Shown here one piece after another: positions 15,889 through 24,340 of a stretch of 46,979 bases of DNA. This DNA comes from an uncultured Ruminococcus sp. GTDB taxonomy: Bacteria > Bacillota > Clostridia > Oscillospirales > Ruminococcaceae. The notes beneath the pieces are model-generated. The model made no database searches, was not told the origin of the DNA, and saw only the letters and a list, made by a program, of their open reading frames with translations. Both the position numbers and the translations under genes were made by a program. Location of the stretch: positions 1 to 46,979 of the forward strand of contig CAJTWQ010000012.1 in the NCBI GenBank assembly GCA_910579835.1, in the 5' to 3' direction. Positions within the stretch are counted from its first letter, which is position 1. Each line of letters starts with the position of its first letter.

Positions 15889-17163
15889 TTATTTATCCGA
15901 TTTTTCATCCGTGGTATCATCCTGAACGTCCACGACCTCTAATATCACCTTTTCCACTGTCTGCTCCTGCACGACAGCGGCTGTAATGCGGAAAATTCCC
16001 GTTTCAGCCGTTTCACCCGATTCCGGAATATGCTCCATGACGTCTGTCACCCAGCCGCCCACAGAAGTGTAGTCCGTCTGTATCAAATCATCATCCAGGT
16101 CAAGCTGCTCCAAAAGGCGGCTGATGCTCATATCTCCGTCCACCTCATATTTGCCTGCGGAAATTTCTCTGATACTGCTGACGATTTCATCATCCTCATC
16201 GTAAATTTCACCGACAAGTTCCTCTATAATATCCTCAAGGGTCACTATGCCCTTTGTACCTCCATACTGGTCGGTAACAACAGCCATATGCACCTTTGAC
16301 CGCTGCATATCGCGCATAGCCTCGCTGATAAGCTTAGTATCTGCGATATGGGGAACATCCTGAATGACAGAACGTATATCCCTTCCGCCTTCCGCTTTCA
16401 TTTTGAAAAAAGCTTTATTAGTAATCATTCCAACTATTTCATCCAGACTTTTTTCGTAAACCGGCAAACGGGAATACATTTCGGTAATGAAAAGCTCCTG
16501 AATTTCCTCCAGACTCATTCCTATCTCCACGCCTACCACTTTTACTCTCGGTATAAGAATCTCGCTGACAGTAATCTCATCAAATTCCAGTGCGCTTTTT
16601 ACCAGTTCGCTTTCCTGTTCCTCGATAACACCCTGTTCCTCTATCTCGTCTATCATGTATTTAAGCTCATCTTCGGTAACGCTGGGCGAATCGTCTCCGC
16701 CTTTTGATATAATAGACGACAACCCGTTGAGAGCAATCACAAAGGGTTTGAAAACCGTTACCAGACAGGAAAGAGGAACCGCAAACATCAAAGCCAGCTT
16801 CTCCGCATTCTTTTTTGCATATGATTTAGGCAATACCTCGCAGAATACGAGTACCAAAACAGTAATTACCACCGTAGATACAGCCGCGCCGTTGCTTCCT
16901 ATCAGATCAATAAAGATAAGAGTGCTTACCGATGATGTGGCAATATTCACAATATTATTTCCGATAAGAACAGCCGTCAGAACATCATCAAATTTATTTG
17001 CAAGCTTGAGTGCCCGCGCCGCCTTTTTATCTCCCTGAGAAGCGTAATTTTTTAATCTCAGTTTATTGACGCTGGAATATGCCGTTTCCGTACTTGAAAA
17101 CAGCGCCGAAAAAATCATCATTACTACAACAAGTATAATTTTACCTATGTCAGAATTATCCAT
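15889..17163 (-). CDS. CNNM/CorC-type membrane protein with CBS pair (hemolysin C family)
   Basis: 424 residues. The N-terminal DUF21/CNNM domain (about 1-190) has four hydrophobic segments and starts IILVVVMMIFSALFSSTETA, the family entry. Two CBS modules follow (about 205-330), with TVSEILIPRVKVVGVE and GTKGIVTLEDIIEELVGEI, and then the C-terminal CorC_HlyC domain (about 345-410). Relatives are implicated in magnesium or cobalt transport or efflux; a hemolytic role is only historical naming. The start ATG 17163 has AGGAAAGG upstream. It lies 30 bases beyond a terminator-like hairpin that follows the Wzz-like gene, so either that terminator leaks or a promoter overlaps it. Downstream is a 0.5 kb non-coding stretch. 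Confidence 0.9.
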   Translation of the reverse strand: MDNSDIGKIILVVVMMIFSALFSSTETAYSSVNKLRLKNYASQGDKKAARALKLANKFDDVLTAVLIGNNIVNIATSSVSTLIFIDLIGSNGAAVSTVVITVLVLVFCEVLPKSYAKKNAEKLALMFAVPLSCLVTVFKPFVIALNGLSSIISKGGDDSPSVTEDELKYMIDEIEEQGVIEEQESELVKSALEFDEITVSEILIPRVKVVGVEIGMSLEEIQELFITEMYSRLPVYEKSLDEIVGMITNKAFFKMKAEGGRDIRSVIQDVPHIADTKLISEAMRDMQRSKVHMAVVTDQYGGTKGIVTLEDIIEELVGEIYDEDDEIVSSIREISAGKYEVDGDMSISRLLEQLDLDDDLIQTDYTSVGGWVTDVMEHIPESGETAETGIFRITAAVVQEQTVEKVILEVVDVQDDTTDEKSDK

Positions 17164-17193
17164 AATAAACCTTTCCTATAAATTTTTTAAACC

Positions 17194-17225
17194 AAAGGAC
17201 GTCCATTTTGCCGGACGCCCTTTTT
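17194..17225 (-). terminator. Hairpin terminator between the Wzz-like and CNNM genes
   Basis: Arms GGACGTCC (17197-17204) and GGACGCCC (17213-17220) pair with one G-U, flanked by AAA/TTT extensions. On the minus strand it is followed by TTTGGTTTAAAAAATTT. It sits right after the stop of the Wzz-like gene; the imperfect T-tract suggests partial termination. Confidence 0.6.
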
Positions 17226-17267
17226 AACAGACCTGTTCAGTATCTTCCAAACCGATCTAATTAATTA

Positions 17268-18866
17268 TTACTTTTTGCTCTTTTCAGAACTTTTCTTATT
17301 CCCGAAATTCTCCTCAGATCCTTTCTCCGCAGAATTCTCTTCCTCTGCGCCGCTTTCGCTGTCATCAGAATCATCTTCTGCTCCCACAGCAGCCTTTTTA
17401 CGGTTCTCATCTATAATTGCGGAAATAAATGCAGCTGCAATATACAGCACAGCAATAAGAATCTCAACTATAACTATCGGCATAAAAGAATTATGAATAA
17501 CTGTCTTAATAACGTCGATCTTAGAATTTACAGCAGGAACAAGTATACTATAGGCATTTTCAAATTCCTCTGTCTCATAATACTGCTCGGAAGTGACCCT
17601 CGTAATTTCAATAAGACGATTCAGCTTGTCATTCAGCTTTGCAAGCTCCTCATCGGCGTAAGCAGCCATTTCCGGAGTTCCCTCTTTACCCTTTTCAAGA
17701 CCTTCCTTACGCTGAGTGTACATATTTATTTCCTGCTTAACATTAGCAAGCTGTGTTGCAACGTTGTCATAACGCTCTACCAACTTGTCATACTGTTCAG
17801 AAGCCTGTGAAAGCTCCTGACTTGAACCGTCAGTGCCGCTCATTACCAGAACAGTATCCTTTTTATAACCGTCGATAGAAGCCTTAAGGTTTTTCAGTCT
17901 TTCCTCATATGCATTCCTTTCACGCGACAGTTCGTCTATGTTATACTGATAATACGCAATAGTCGCCGTCTTGTCTTTTGTAACATTATTTACGGTTACA
18001 TACGAAGAAATTTTTGCAAGATCTATTCTCTTTACTGCATCAATAGATTGTGATATATCGCCAAAGGTATATCCTGTCAGACCTTCTTCACCTTCTGCGC
18101 CTGTTGCGTTTGAACGAAACTGGTTTTTATCTGTGCTTGAAATCGCTTTTACATAATCGGAAAGAGTATTAAGATTGACTCTAAACAGATCGACAGCCTC
18201 ACTGTAGTCATAATCCGTATAGCTTACAGCCGAAAGAGACTGACCAAGAGATCTATTGTAGCCGTACTGTTCAAAGAAATAACTGCGGTAGTTTTCAAGC
18301 ATCGTATTCAGCACCTGCACGGCCTTTGCTCTTGAAATTCCCGTAGCTCCGTAATTAAAAGTCACCTTAAACTGCGTAGGGTAATAAGTAACGTCAAGCA
18401 TAGCCTGTGCGGCAGGCAGATTTCCGTTCTGAGCCTTTTCATAAACGCTTTGGTAAACGGTCATCTTATCAATGGCATCCTGCGGAATAACGCCTTCAAA
18501 GGTAACAGCGTTCCTTACTGCGTCGGCTTTCTCAATATTCACATCATTTTCCACAAGAGCAGCGGAAATAACCTGAACATTTTTTACTGAATTGACGTCA
18601 AATGTATTTCCGGCAGGATCAAGACCCTTTTCAATGCCGTCGTAATTAAAGCTTATTAAAGCTCTGAGAGGAGTTTTATGCCTTAAAACATTTACCGACT
18701 TTACTCCCGCCACGCAAACAAAAGCTATAACGGCCACGATCAGCCAAGGAAGAAAATATTTTTTAAGTCCTCTTCCGAGACCGGAAAGTGAAAGCACTGC
18801 GCCGCCGTCGTCATCCAAATCATTTTTTATTGTAACGTTAAGGTTACGTTCTTCTTTTTTAGACAT
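17268..18866 (-). CDS. Wzz-like polysaccharide chain-length/co-polymerase protein
   Basis: About 532 residues, starting at ATG 18866 with GGAGG seven bases upstream. It has one N-terminal membrane segment (YFLPWLIVAVIAFVCVAGVK, about residues 36-55) and one C-terminal segment (FMPIVIVEILIAVLYIAAAF region, about 465-490). Between them lies a large extracytoplasmic region rich in predicted helices and coiled coil (for example NIDELSRERNAYEERLKNLK). This two-membrane-helix layout is that of Wzz/CapA-type polysaccharide co-polymerases. The C-terminal tail is extremely acidic and serine-rich, and no tyrosine kinase partner or Walker motif is present here. The family is inferred from topology more than motif. 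It is preceded by its own strong promoter and followed by a terminator. Confidence 0.7.
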   Translation of the reverse strand: MSKKEERNLNVTIKNDLDDDGGAVLSLSGLGRGLKKYFLPWLIVAVIAFVCVAGVKSVNVLRHKTPLRALISFNYDGIEKGLDPAGNTFDVNSVKNVQVISAALVENDVNIEKADAVRNAVTFEGVIPQDAIDKMTVYQSVYEKAQNGNLPAAQAMLDVTYYPTQFKVTFNYGATGISRAKAVQVLNTMLENYRSYFFEQYGYNRSLGQSLSAVSYTDYDYSEAVDLFRVNLNTLSDYVKAISSTDKNQFRSNATGAEGEEGLTGYTFGDISQSIDAVKRIDLAKISSYVTVNNVTKDKTATIAYYQYNIDELSRERNAYEERLKNLKASIDGYKKDTVLVMSGTDGSSQELSQASEQYDKLVERYDNVATQLANVKQEINMYTQRKEGLEKGKEGTPEMAAYADEELAKLNDKLNRLIEITRVTSEQYYETEEFENAYSILVPAVNSKIDVIKTVIHNSFMPIVIVEILIAVLYIAAAFISAIIDENRKKAAVGAEDDSDDSESGAEEENSAEKGSEENFGNKKSSEKSKK

Positions 18867-18920
18867 TTTATCCTCCATTTTTCTCATGCGCTGATAAAGA
18901 CATCATTTTCTACACATGAT

Positions 18921-18949
18921 ATTATAGCACTATTCCCCCTTTTCGTCAA
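18921..18949 (-). promoter_or_regulatory. Sigma-A promoter of the Wzz-like gene
   Basis: Minus strand: -35 TTGACG (18949-18944), spacer of 17 bases, -10 TATAAT (18926-18921) preceded by an extended TG. It lies between the GH43 stop and the Wzz-like start, so this gene is transcribed independently of the GH43 gene. Confidence 0.8.
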
Positions 18950-19040
18950 TATTTTTTTCTCATATCCCTTCATTTTCCAGTATTTAGCCAAATATTTACA
19001 AAAGCGAACTTAATGATTTGCCAATATCGACAAAAACTTT

Positions 19041-20510
19041 TTATGACAAAGTTATGTCCCTCAAAGATATTTCTCCCGTTCCGCAGTACACCAGATACAG
19101 CGGATAAACTCCGTCAGGAATGCTGACAGTCGCTTGAACCGAATCCCACTTCTCAGAAGCAGAAACTGCGATTTCCCCGGCAGCAGCCCCGCCGATTTCC
19201 GTATATACGCCGATAATGCCGCTTCCTGTTCCGCGGACGCTTACTGTCAGTTTTTTTGTGCCGGAGAATTCAAAGTATCTGAACCCGATAAGGGTATTAT
19301 CGCATATCTCCCCTATATAACGTTCATTATCAGAATGTGTGACATTAGGGAAGCGGCAGGTGTAAATGCTATTTGAGCCGTGCGGCATTTTTCCGTTCGT
19401 GATGCAGCAGGCGATAGGCGCCGGATATGTTCCCCTGCCCGCAAGAGGCTTTCCGTTCAGTCCGCAGGATGTTATTTCAGCCTGCTTTATGCTTCCATCG
19501 GATTCAATAAAGATCCGCTCCGCACATGCCTGACGGCTGTAGTCCGATTTATGGGTAAGACGGTGATAGAATACATACCACTGACCGTTTATTTCAATTA
19601 TGCTTCCGTGAGTAGTACCTGTCATATTCATGCGCTTATCTTCGGTAACTCCATTTACTCCTACATCGCCGTTGGAGACAATAGTTCCACCGAAAACGAA
19701 ATCACGGTCGGGATAATCGCTGACAGCATAGCACAACTCATGATTTTTCTGAGATGAGAAGATAAAATAATACTTATCTCCAACTTTTCTCATGGAGCTT
19801 GCCTCAAAGAATTCATGTCCTCCAAAATCTGCGTCATAGGGAATAATATGCTTTGCATCCTCCCTGACGGTAAGCATATCGTCCTCCAGAACAACCATGC
19901 AGGCTCCGTTTACATTATCTGGCGTTCCGAGAATCTCCTCCGCTGTCTTGCCGTATCGTTTCTGCACCGCTGCAAGCTTTTCGCTGTCGGAAGCAAGCGC
20001 CTCATTCGGCTCGTTCATGTACTGAGTTCCGTAATAAATGCGGATAGTACCGTCGTCATTGAGCGCACTGGGATCAAAGCATACATATTTCTTCATAGGC
20101 GTACCGTCCGGATAGTGAACGTATCCAAGATATTCAAACTCTCCGGCAGGCGTATCGCATACGGCGACTGAAACAGGCCCGAAATATCCGCCGAAGCCGC
20201 GCTCGCCGGACATACAGTAATATAAATAGTATCTTCCGTCATTGCCCTGCACAGCATCAGGTGCGTACATATAGGGACGCTCGCTGAATCCGGGATCCTT
20301 ATTTGCTTTGTAGATAACGCCCTCGCAGCGCCAGTCCGACAGATCGTCCACAGGAGCGGAGTAGACAGTGTAATCCCTCATGCAGAAAGTCTTCCCCCCC
20401 TCGCAGTCATGAGAACCGTAAAGGTAAACCCTATCTCCAAAAATATGCGGTTCACCATCGGGAATATATTCATCAAGGGGTAAAAAAGGATTGTAGACCT
20501 GTTTTTTCAT
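19041..20510 (-). CDS. Glycoside hydrolase family 43 (intracellular), arabinoside/xyloside-type
   Basis: 489 residues without a signal peptide, so it probably acts on imported oligosaccharides. The five-bladed propeller signature begins NPFLPLDEYIPDGEPHIFG and YLYGSHD. The likely catalytic triad is D18 (general base, in IPDGEP), D146 (pKa modulator, in CFDPSALNDDG) and E236 (general acid, in HEFFEASSM). About residues 380-489 form a separate C-terminal beta-sandwich resembling a CBM6-type module. The substrate is probably alpha-L-arabinofuranoside or beta-xyloside chains; sequence alone does not decide. The start ATG 20510 has AGGAGG upstream. It lies downstream of glmM and upstream of the separately promoted Wzz-like gene. 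Confidence 0.88.
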   Translation of the reverse strand: MKKQVYNPFLPLDEYIPDGEPHIFGDRVYLYGSHDCEGGKTFCMRDYTVYSAPVDDLSDWRCEGVIYKANKDPGFSERPYMYAPDAVQGNDGRYYLYYCMSGERGFGGYFGPVSVAVCDTPAGEFEYLGYVHYPDGTPMKKYVCFDPSALNDDGTIRIYYGTQYMNEPNEALASDSEKLAAVQKRYGKTAEEILGTPDNVNGACMVVLEDDMLTVREDAKHIIPYDADFGGHEFFEASSMRKVGDKYYFIFSSQKNHELCYAVSDYPDRDFVFGGTIVSNGDVGVNGVTEDKRMNMTGTTHGSIIEINGQWYVFYHRLTHKSDYSRQACAERIFIESDGSIKQAEITSCGLNGKPLAGRGTYPAPIACCITNGKMPHGSNSIYTCRFPNVTHSDNERYIGEICDNTLIGFRYFEFSGTKKLTVSVRGTGSGIIGVYTEIGGAAAGEIAVSASEKWDSVQATVSIPDGVYPLYLVYCGTGEISLRDITLS

Positions 20511-20598
20511 AATTAGATCCTCCTATAATAAACCAAAAGCAAGAGAGATCATTTTCAGTCATTCCAGGGCTGTTAGTTCCGAATTAGAAGTCAAAGGC

Positions 20599-20640
20599 AA
20601 TGGGGCAGAATTGTTCTGCCATAACTACTCATTCCCCATT
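20599..20640. repeat. Nested inverted repeats between GH43 and glmM
   Basis: An outer pair AATGGGG (20599-20605) / CCCCATT (20634-20640) and a partly overlapping inner pair GGCAGAA (20604-20610) / TTCTGCC (20614-20620) with a three-base loop. It follows the glmM stop on the minus strand but lacks a T-tract, so it is at best a weak terminator. Confidence 0.45.
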
Positions 20641-20655
20641 ACCTCCCCCCGCTCT

Positions 20656-22041
20656 TTATACCAAATGCCCCTTATCTTTAAGAACATCAATTATCCTGCC
20701 AACGTGAACGCGGCATATCTCCTCGTTTTCCGCTTCTGCCATAACCCTGATAAGAGGCTCTGTTCCGCTTTCACGAACGAGAATTCTTCCCGATTCGCCC
20801 AACGAGGCGGCGGCTTCGTTCACAGCGGCCTTTACATCCGGATCGGACTGAGCCGCGCTCTTGTCTTTCACTTTTACGTTTTCAAGCACTTGTGGGTACA
20901 CTGTAAATGGAGCGGCAAGCTCGCTGAGAGGCTTTTCCCTTGCCATAATGACCTCCATAATTTTAAGGCTGGTGAGAATTCCGTCGCCGGTCGACGCATA
21001 TTTTGAAAAAATAATGTGCCCCGACTGTTCGCCGCCGAGACGGCAGCCGTTTTCTTTCATATATTCGTAAACGTACTTATCGCCTACGGCTGTCTTTGCA
21101 TAGCCTATTCCGATCTCGTCAAACGCCTTGTACAGACCGAAATTGGACATTACCGTAGTTACCACCGTATTTGCCAGAAGCTTTCCTCTTTCTTTCATGT
21201 AACGGCCGTATATATAAAGAATATGATCGCCGGAAATAACGTTTCCTTTCTCGTCTACGCAAAGACAGCGGTCGGCGTCTCCGTCATAGGCAAAACCGAC
21301 ATCCAGTCCGTTTTCCACTACAAAACTGCACAGCCCCTCAATATGGGTAGAGCCTGCGTTCATATTTATATTTGTTCCGTCCGGCTGCGCGTTGATAACA
21401 TATGTTTCCGCTCCAAGCGCATCGAAAACAGCTTTTGCAATATTCCATGAAGCTCCGTTGGCACAGTCCAAACCTATCTTCTTTCCGCGGAATGAATATA
21501 CCCCAAGAGAAATAAGATAACCGATATAACGATTTCTGCCCGATACATAATCCACCGTGCGGCCAATTTCCGAATCATGAGCAAAAGGAAGCTCCGGCCA
21601 TTCCTGCCCGAATGCTGAGAGAGAACCGTCAAGATAAGCCTCCACCAGCTTAATGACATCATCCTCCATTTTTTCACCTTTGCTGTTTATCAGCTTTAAG
21701 CCGTTATCGTAATAGGGGTTATGACTGGCGGATATCATAATTCCGCAGTCAAAGCTGTCCACACGGGTAATATATGCCACTGAGGGCGTTGTCGTAACAT
21801 GGAGCAGATATGCATCCGCTCCCGACGCTGTCAAGCCTCCTACAAGGCTGTATTCAAACATATAGCTGGAACGTCTCGTATCCTTTCCGATAAGAATACG
21901 GGGAGCCGAGCCGTCTCCCTTTTGTTTGTTTATTTCCCTGTAGTACCAGCCTAAAAACCTTCCCACTTTAAATGCGTGATCTGCCGTTAAGTTCTCATTT
22001 GCAGTACCTCTGAATCCATCTGTCCCAAAATACTTACCCAA
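20656..22041 (-). CDS. glmM: Phosphoglucosamine mutase
   Basis: Interconverts glucosamine-6-phosphate and glucosamine-1-phosphate, supplying UDP-GlcNAc for cell wall and glycans. About 461 residues from TTG 22041, which gives GKYFGTDGFRGTAN as the N-terminus, as in all GlmM proteins, and has AAGGAG ten bases upstream; the frame reaching to 22173 adds an implausible leader. The catalytic phosphoserine loop GIMISASHNPYYDNG has its serine at about 106, the metal loop is YDGDADRCL (about 252-260), sugar recognition is GGEQSGH, and phosphate binding is RESGTEPLIRVM near the C-terminus. All four active-site motifs are intact, in contrast to the paralogue at 43911-45257. It is divergently oriented from the beta-CASP gene. 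Confidence 0.95.
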   Translation of the reverse strand: MGKYFGTDGFRGTANENLTADHAFKVGRFLGWYYREINKQKGDGSAPRILIGKDTRRSSYMFEYSLVGGLTASGADAYLLHVTTTPSVAYITRVDSFDCGIMISASHNPYYDNGLKLINSKGEKMEDDVIKLVEAYLDGSLSAFGQEWPELPFAHDSEIGRTVDYVSGRNRYIGYLISLGVYSFRGKKIGLDCANGASWNIAKAVFDALGAETYVINAQPDGTNINMNAGSTHIEGLCSFVVENGLDVGFAYDGDADRCLCVDEKGNVISGDHILYIYGRYMKERGKLLANTVVTTVMSNFGLYKAFDEIGIGYAKTAVGDKYVYEYMKENGCRLGGEQSGHIIFSKYASTGDGILTSLKIMEVIMAREKPLSELAAPFTVYPQVLENVKVKDKSAAQSDPDVKAAVNEAAASLGESGRILVRESGTEPLIRVMAEAENEEICRVHVGRIIDVLKDKGHLV

Positions 22042-22069
22042 TTCAACTATACTCCTTACATTATATTTA

Positions 22070-22098
22070 TATATATTATTTCGGGCGGCGCAGTACAA
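22070..22098 (-). promoter_or_regulatory. Possible glmM promoter
   Basis: Minus strand -35 TTGTAC (22098-22093), 17-base spacer, -10 TATATA (22075-22070), just upstream of the AAGGAG of glmM. The -35 is a poor match, so this is tentative. Confidence 0.35.
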
Positions 22099-22589
22099 AT
22101 ACCGCTTTACGTCTCTGCACGCAATCTGCTGCGCACTAAAAAAGCGTACTTGGGTATATTTTACCCTTATCATGCCTGCAAATTTTCTGTACGAGCCAGC
22201 AAAAAATGCATTATCATTCTGCGTGCAACCTTGTGCAGAGTCACCCTGATTATTTATCTTGCCGGAAAAATCCGGCTGCTTTCATAGCAAACGCTGATTC
22301 TTTTAGAGCTTATCATAGATGGCGTATACGATTTTTCGAGCATAATTTTGCTGAGAACAAAGCGAAATTTTGCAGAAATACTTGCGTATTGCAAAGAATT
22401 TCAACACAGTTACTCAGCGGAATTTGCTGAAAAGGAGTGTGCGGAATCTATGAACACAAGCTATTATACGTTTACTACTTACTATCCTTTGCAGATGCCG
22501 ATTAATAGCGTCTGCATTAATTATACCATTTCTTTTGGCTGTAGTCAATGGTTTTTCACGAAATTATTTCGGAATTTTGCACAAAAATA
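22099..22589. other. Non-coding divergent region between glmM and the beta-CASP gene
   Basis: About 490 bases without a convincing gene; the reading frames seen in it lack ribosome sites and family features. It holds the palindrome GGGTATATTTTACCC (22152-22166), a GCCGG/CCGGC hairpin (22260-22275), and a stretch at about 22340-22440 with repeated 'TTTGCTGA...GCAGAAA...GCTGAAA' wording that looks like a dispersed intergenic repeat. Possible promoter-like TATAAT sequences occur on both strands. Confidence 0.5.
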
Positions 22590-22618
22590 TAGACAATTAT
22601 ATTTTTTTATGATATAAT
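22590..22618 (+). promoter_or_regulatory. Sigma-A promoter of the beta-CASP hydrolase gene
   Basis: Plus strand -35 TAGACA (22590-22595), spacer of 17 bases, -10 TATAAT (22613-22618). The predicted start near 22625 leaves a leader of about 47 bases before ATG 22672, containing a GGAGAAAT...ATTTCTCC hairpin (22633-22650) upstream of the GAGG ribosome site. Confidence 0.75.
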
Positions 22619-22671
22619 ATCAATAGATTATGGGAGAAATAATTTCTCCAATGAAAGCTGAGGTTTTTTCT

Positions 22672-24270
22672 ATGAAAATGATGTTCATTGGCGCGACCCA
22701 CGAAGTAACGGGAAGCTGTACCTATATAGAAGCGTGCGGAAAGCGATTTCTGGTCGATTTCGGAATGCAGCAGGGAGAAGATATGTTTGAAAACGTGAAA
22801 ATTCCCACTGCTCCCGGCGATATCGACTTCGTTCTTCTGACTCATGCTCATATCGATCACTCCGGACTTCTGCCGCTTCTTGCAGCAGGCGGCTTCCAAG
22901 GAGAAATTCATGCCACCGAAGCAACTTCAAATCTGTGCAGCGTAATGCTCCGTGACAGCGCCCATATTCAGGAATTTGAAGCGGAATGGCGCAACAGAAA
23001 GGGAAAAAGAAAGGGCAGCGACGAATATGTGCCGCTCTACACCATGGAAGACGCCGATGCTGCGATCTCCATGTTCATTCCCCATAAATACGATACCCCG
23101 GCGGAGATTTGCCCCGGAATAAGCGTTTCTTTCCGTGATGCCGGACATCTTCTTGGCTCGTCCAGCATTATTATTACACTCAAAGAAAACGGCATTGAAA
23201 AAAAGATTGTTTTTTCAGGAGATATAGGAAATATAGATCAACCCCTTATCCGTGATCCGCAGCCGATCGACTCAGCCGATTATGCGGTGATCGAATCTAC
23301 CTACGGCAATCGCACACACGAAAAACCGACTGATTATGTAACGGCCCTTGCCGAAGTTCTCCAGAAGACCTTTGACCGAGGCGGAAATGTGATAATTCCT
23401 TCATTCGCTGTGGGCAGAACTCAGGAAATGCTCTATTTTATCAGAAAAATCAAAGATCAGAAGCTGATAAGGGGATATGATAATTTTCCGGTATATGTAG
23501 ACAGCCCCCTTGCCAACGAAGCCACCGATATTTTTATCAGCAACCGCGAAAGCTGCTACGATGAGGAGGCGCTGGCATTTGTACGCCAGGGAATAAATCC
23601 TATTTCTTTCGAGGGACTTGTCAGAACCGTCACCAGCGATGATTCCAGGGCCATAAACAGCGATACGCGGCCAAAGGTCATTATTTCAGCCAGCGGTATG
23701 TGCGAAGCCGGACGAATCAAGCATCATTTGAAGCACAACCTATGGCGCAGGGAATGCACAGTGCTTTTCGTGGGCTATCAGGCAGGAAATACTCTCGGAC
23801 GCAGTCTTATCGAGGGCGCAAAAAAAGTCCGCCTTTTTGGCGAACCTATAAAAGTTGCTGCCGAGATCAGACAGCTTCCCGGCGTTAGCGGTCATGCCGA
23901 CGTAAACGGACTTATTAAATGGGCAAAATCTATTTCAGGAGTAAAGAAATTCTTTGTGAACCATGGCGAGGACTCCTCTGCCGAAGCTCTTGCGCAGCTT
24001 CTCCGTGACAAACTGAACGCTGACGTATACGCCCCCTACAGCGGTGCGGAATTTGACATTGCAGAAAACGTTATTACCGTAGACGCAAAGCCTGTTCCAA
24101 TTCCGAAGAAAAAGCACAGTACGGCTAATCTCAGTGAAAATTACTCACGTCTGCTTGCCGCCTCCGACCGTCTTGCAGAGCTTGTAAGAGTATCCTCCGG
24201 ACGCACTAACGCCGATATGAAAAAGCTTGCCGACGCCCTCAACGCCCTCTGCGATGATTGGCAATTATAA
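22672..24270 (+). CDS. MBL-fold, beta-CASP metallo-hydrolase (probable RNase, CPSF-like)
   Basis: About 532 residues, starting at ATG 22672 (MKMMFIGATHEVTGSC, the usual family N-terminus) with GAGG eight bases upstream; earlier in-frame ATGs at 22630 and 22651 are less likely. Metallo-beta-lactamase motifs: THAHIDHSG (zinc ligands), DAGHLLGSSS, and FSGDIGN. Beta-CASP motifs: ESTYGNR (A), HHLKHNLW (B) and LPGVSGHADVNGL (C). This set defines RNA-processing nucleases of the CPSF-73/YsxJ-like type; the precise RNA substrate is unknown. It has no KH or C-terminal dimerisation domain of RNase J. It is the only plus-strand gene in the window and converges on the SGNH gene across a shared terminator. 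Confidence 0.9.
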   Translation: MKMMFIGATHEVTGSCTYIEACGKRFLVDFGMQQGEDMFENVKIPTAPGDIDFVLLTHAHIDHSGLLPLLAAGGFQGEIHATEATSNLCSVMLRDSAHIQEFEAEWRNRKGKRKGSDEYVPLYTMEDADAAISMFIPHKYDTPAEICPGISVSFRDAGHLLGSSSIIITLKENGIEKKIVFSGDIGNIDQPLIRDPQPIDSADYAVIESTYGNRTHEKPTDYVTALAEVLQKTFDRGGNVIIPSFAVGRTQEMLYFIRKIKDQKLIRGYDNFPVYVDSPLANEATDIFISNRESCYDEEALAFVRQGINPISFEGLVRTVTSDDSRAINSDTRPKVIISASGMCEAGRIKHHLKHNLWRRECTVLFVGYQAGNTLGRSLIEGAKKVRLFGEPIKVAAEIRQLPGVSGHADVNGLIKWAKSISGVKKFFVNHGEDSSAEALAQLLRDKLNADVYAPYSGAEFDIAENVITVDAKPVPIPKKKHSTANLSENYSRLLAASDRLAELVRVSSGRTNADMKKLADALNALCDDWQL

Positions 24271-24307
24271 CAGAAATTCAAAGCTTTGATTTTAACAAGG
24301 CAATCGC

Positions 24308-24340
24308 AATAAAGCGGGTGATTATGTCACCCGCTTTATT
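24308..24340. terminator. Bidirectional terminator between convergent genes
   Basis: A perfect 14-base stem, AATAAAGCGGGTGA (24308-24321) and its complement at 24327-24340, with a five-base loop. The A/T-rich flanks allow it to work for the beta-CASP gene on the plus strand and the SGNH gene on the minus strand, whose stop codon overlaps the end of the hairpin. Confidence 0.8.

Noticed and set aside
20599..20640. Terminator of glmM
   Set aside because: The nested hairpin lacks a T-tract on the minus strand; kept only as an inverted repeat.
22042..22173. Extended N-terminus of glmM up to ATG 22173
   Set aside because: GlmM proteins begin directly at GKYFGTDGFRG; TTG 22041 with AAGGAG matches this, and the extra 44 residues are unlike any GlmM leader.
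22348..22617. 89-residue plus-strand reading frame upstream of the beta-CASP gene
   Set aside because: No ribosome site, low-complexity translation, lies in repeat-like sequence and runs through the mapped promoter of the real gene.
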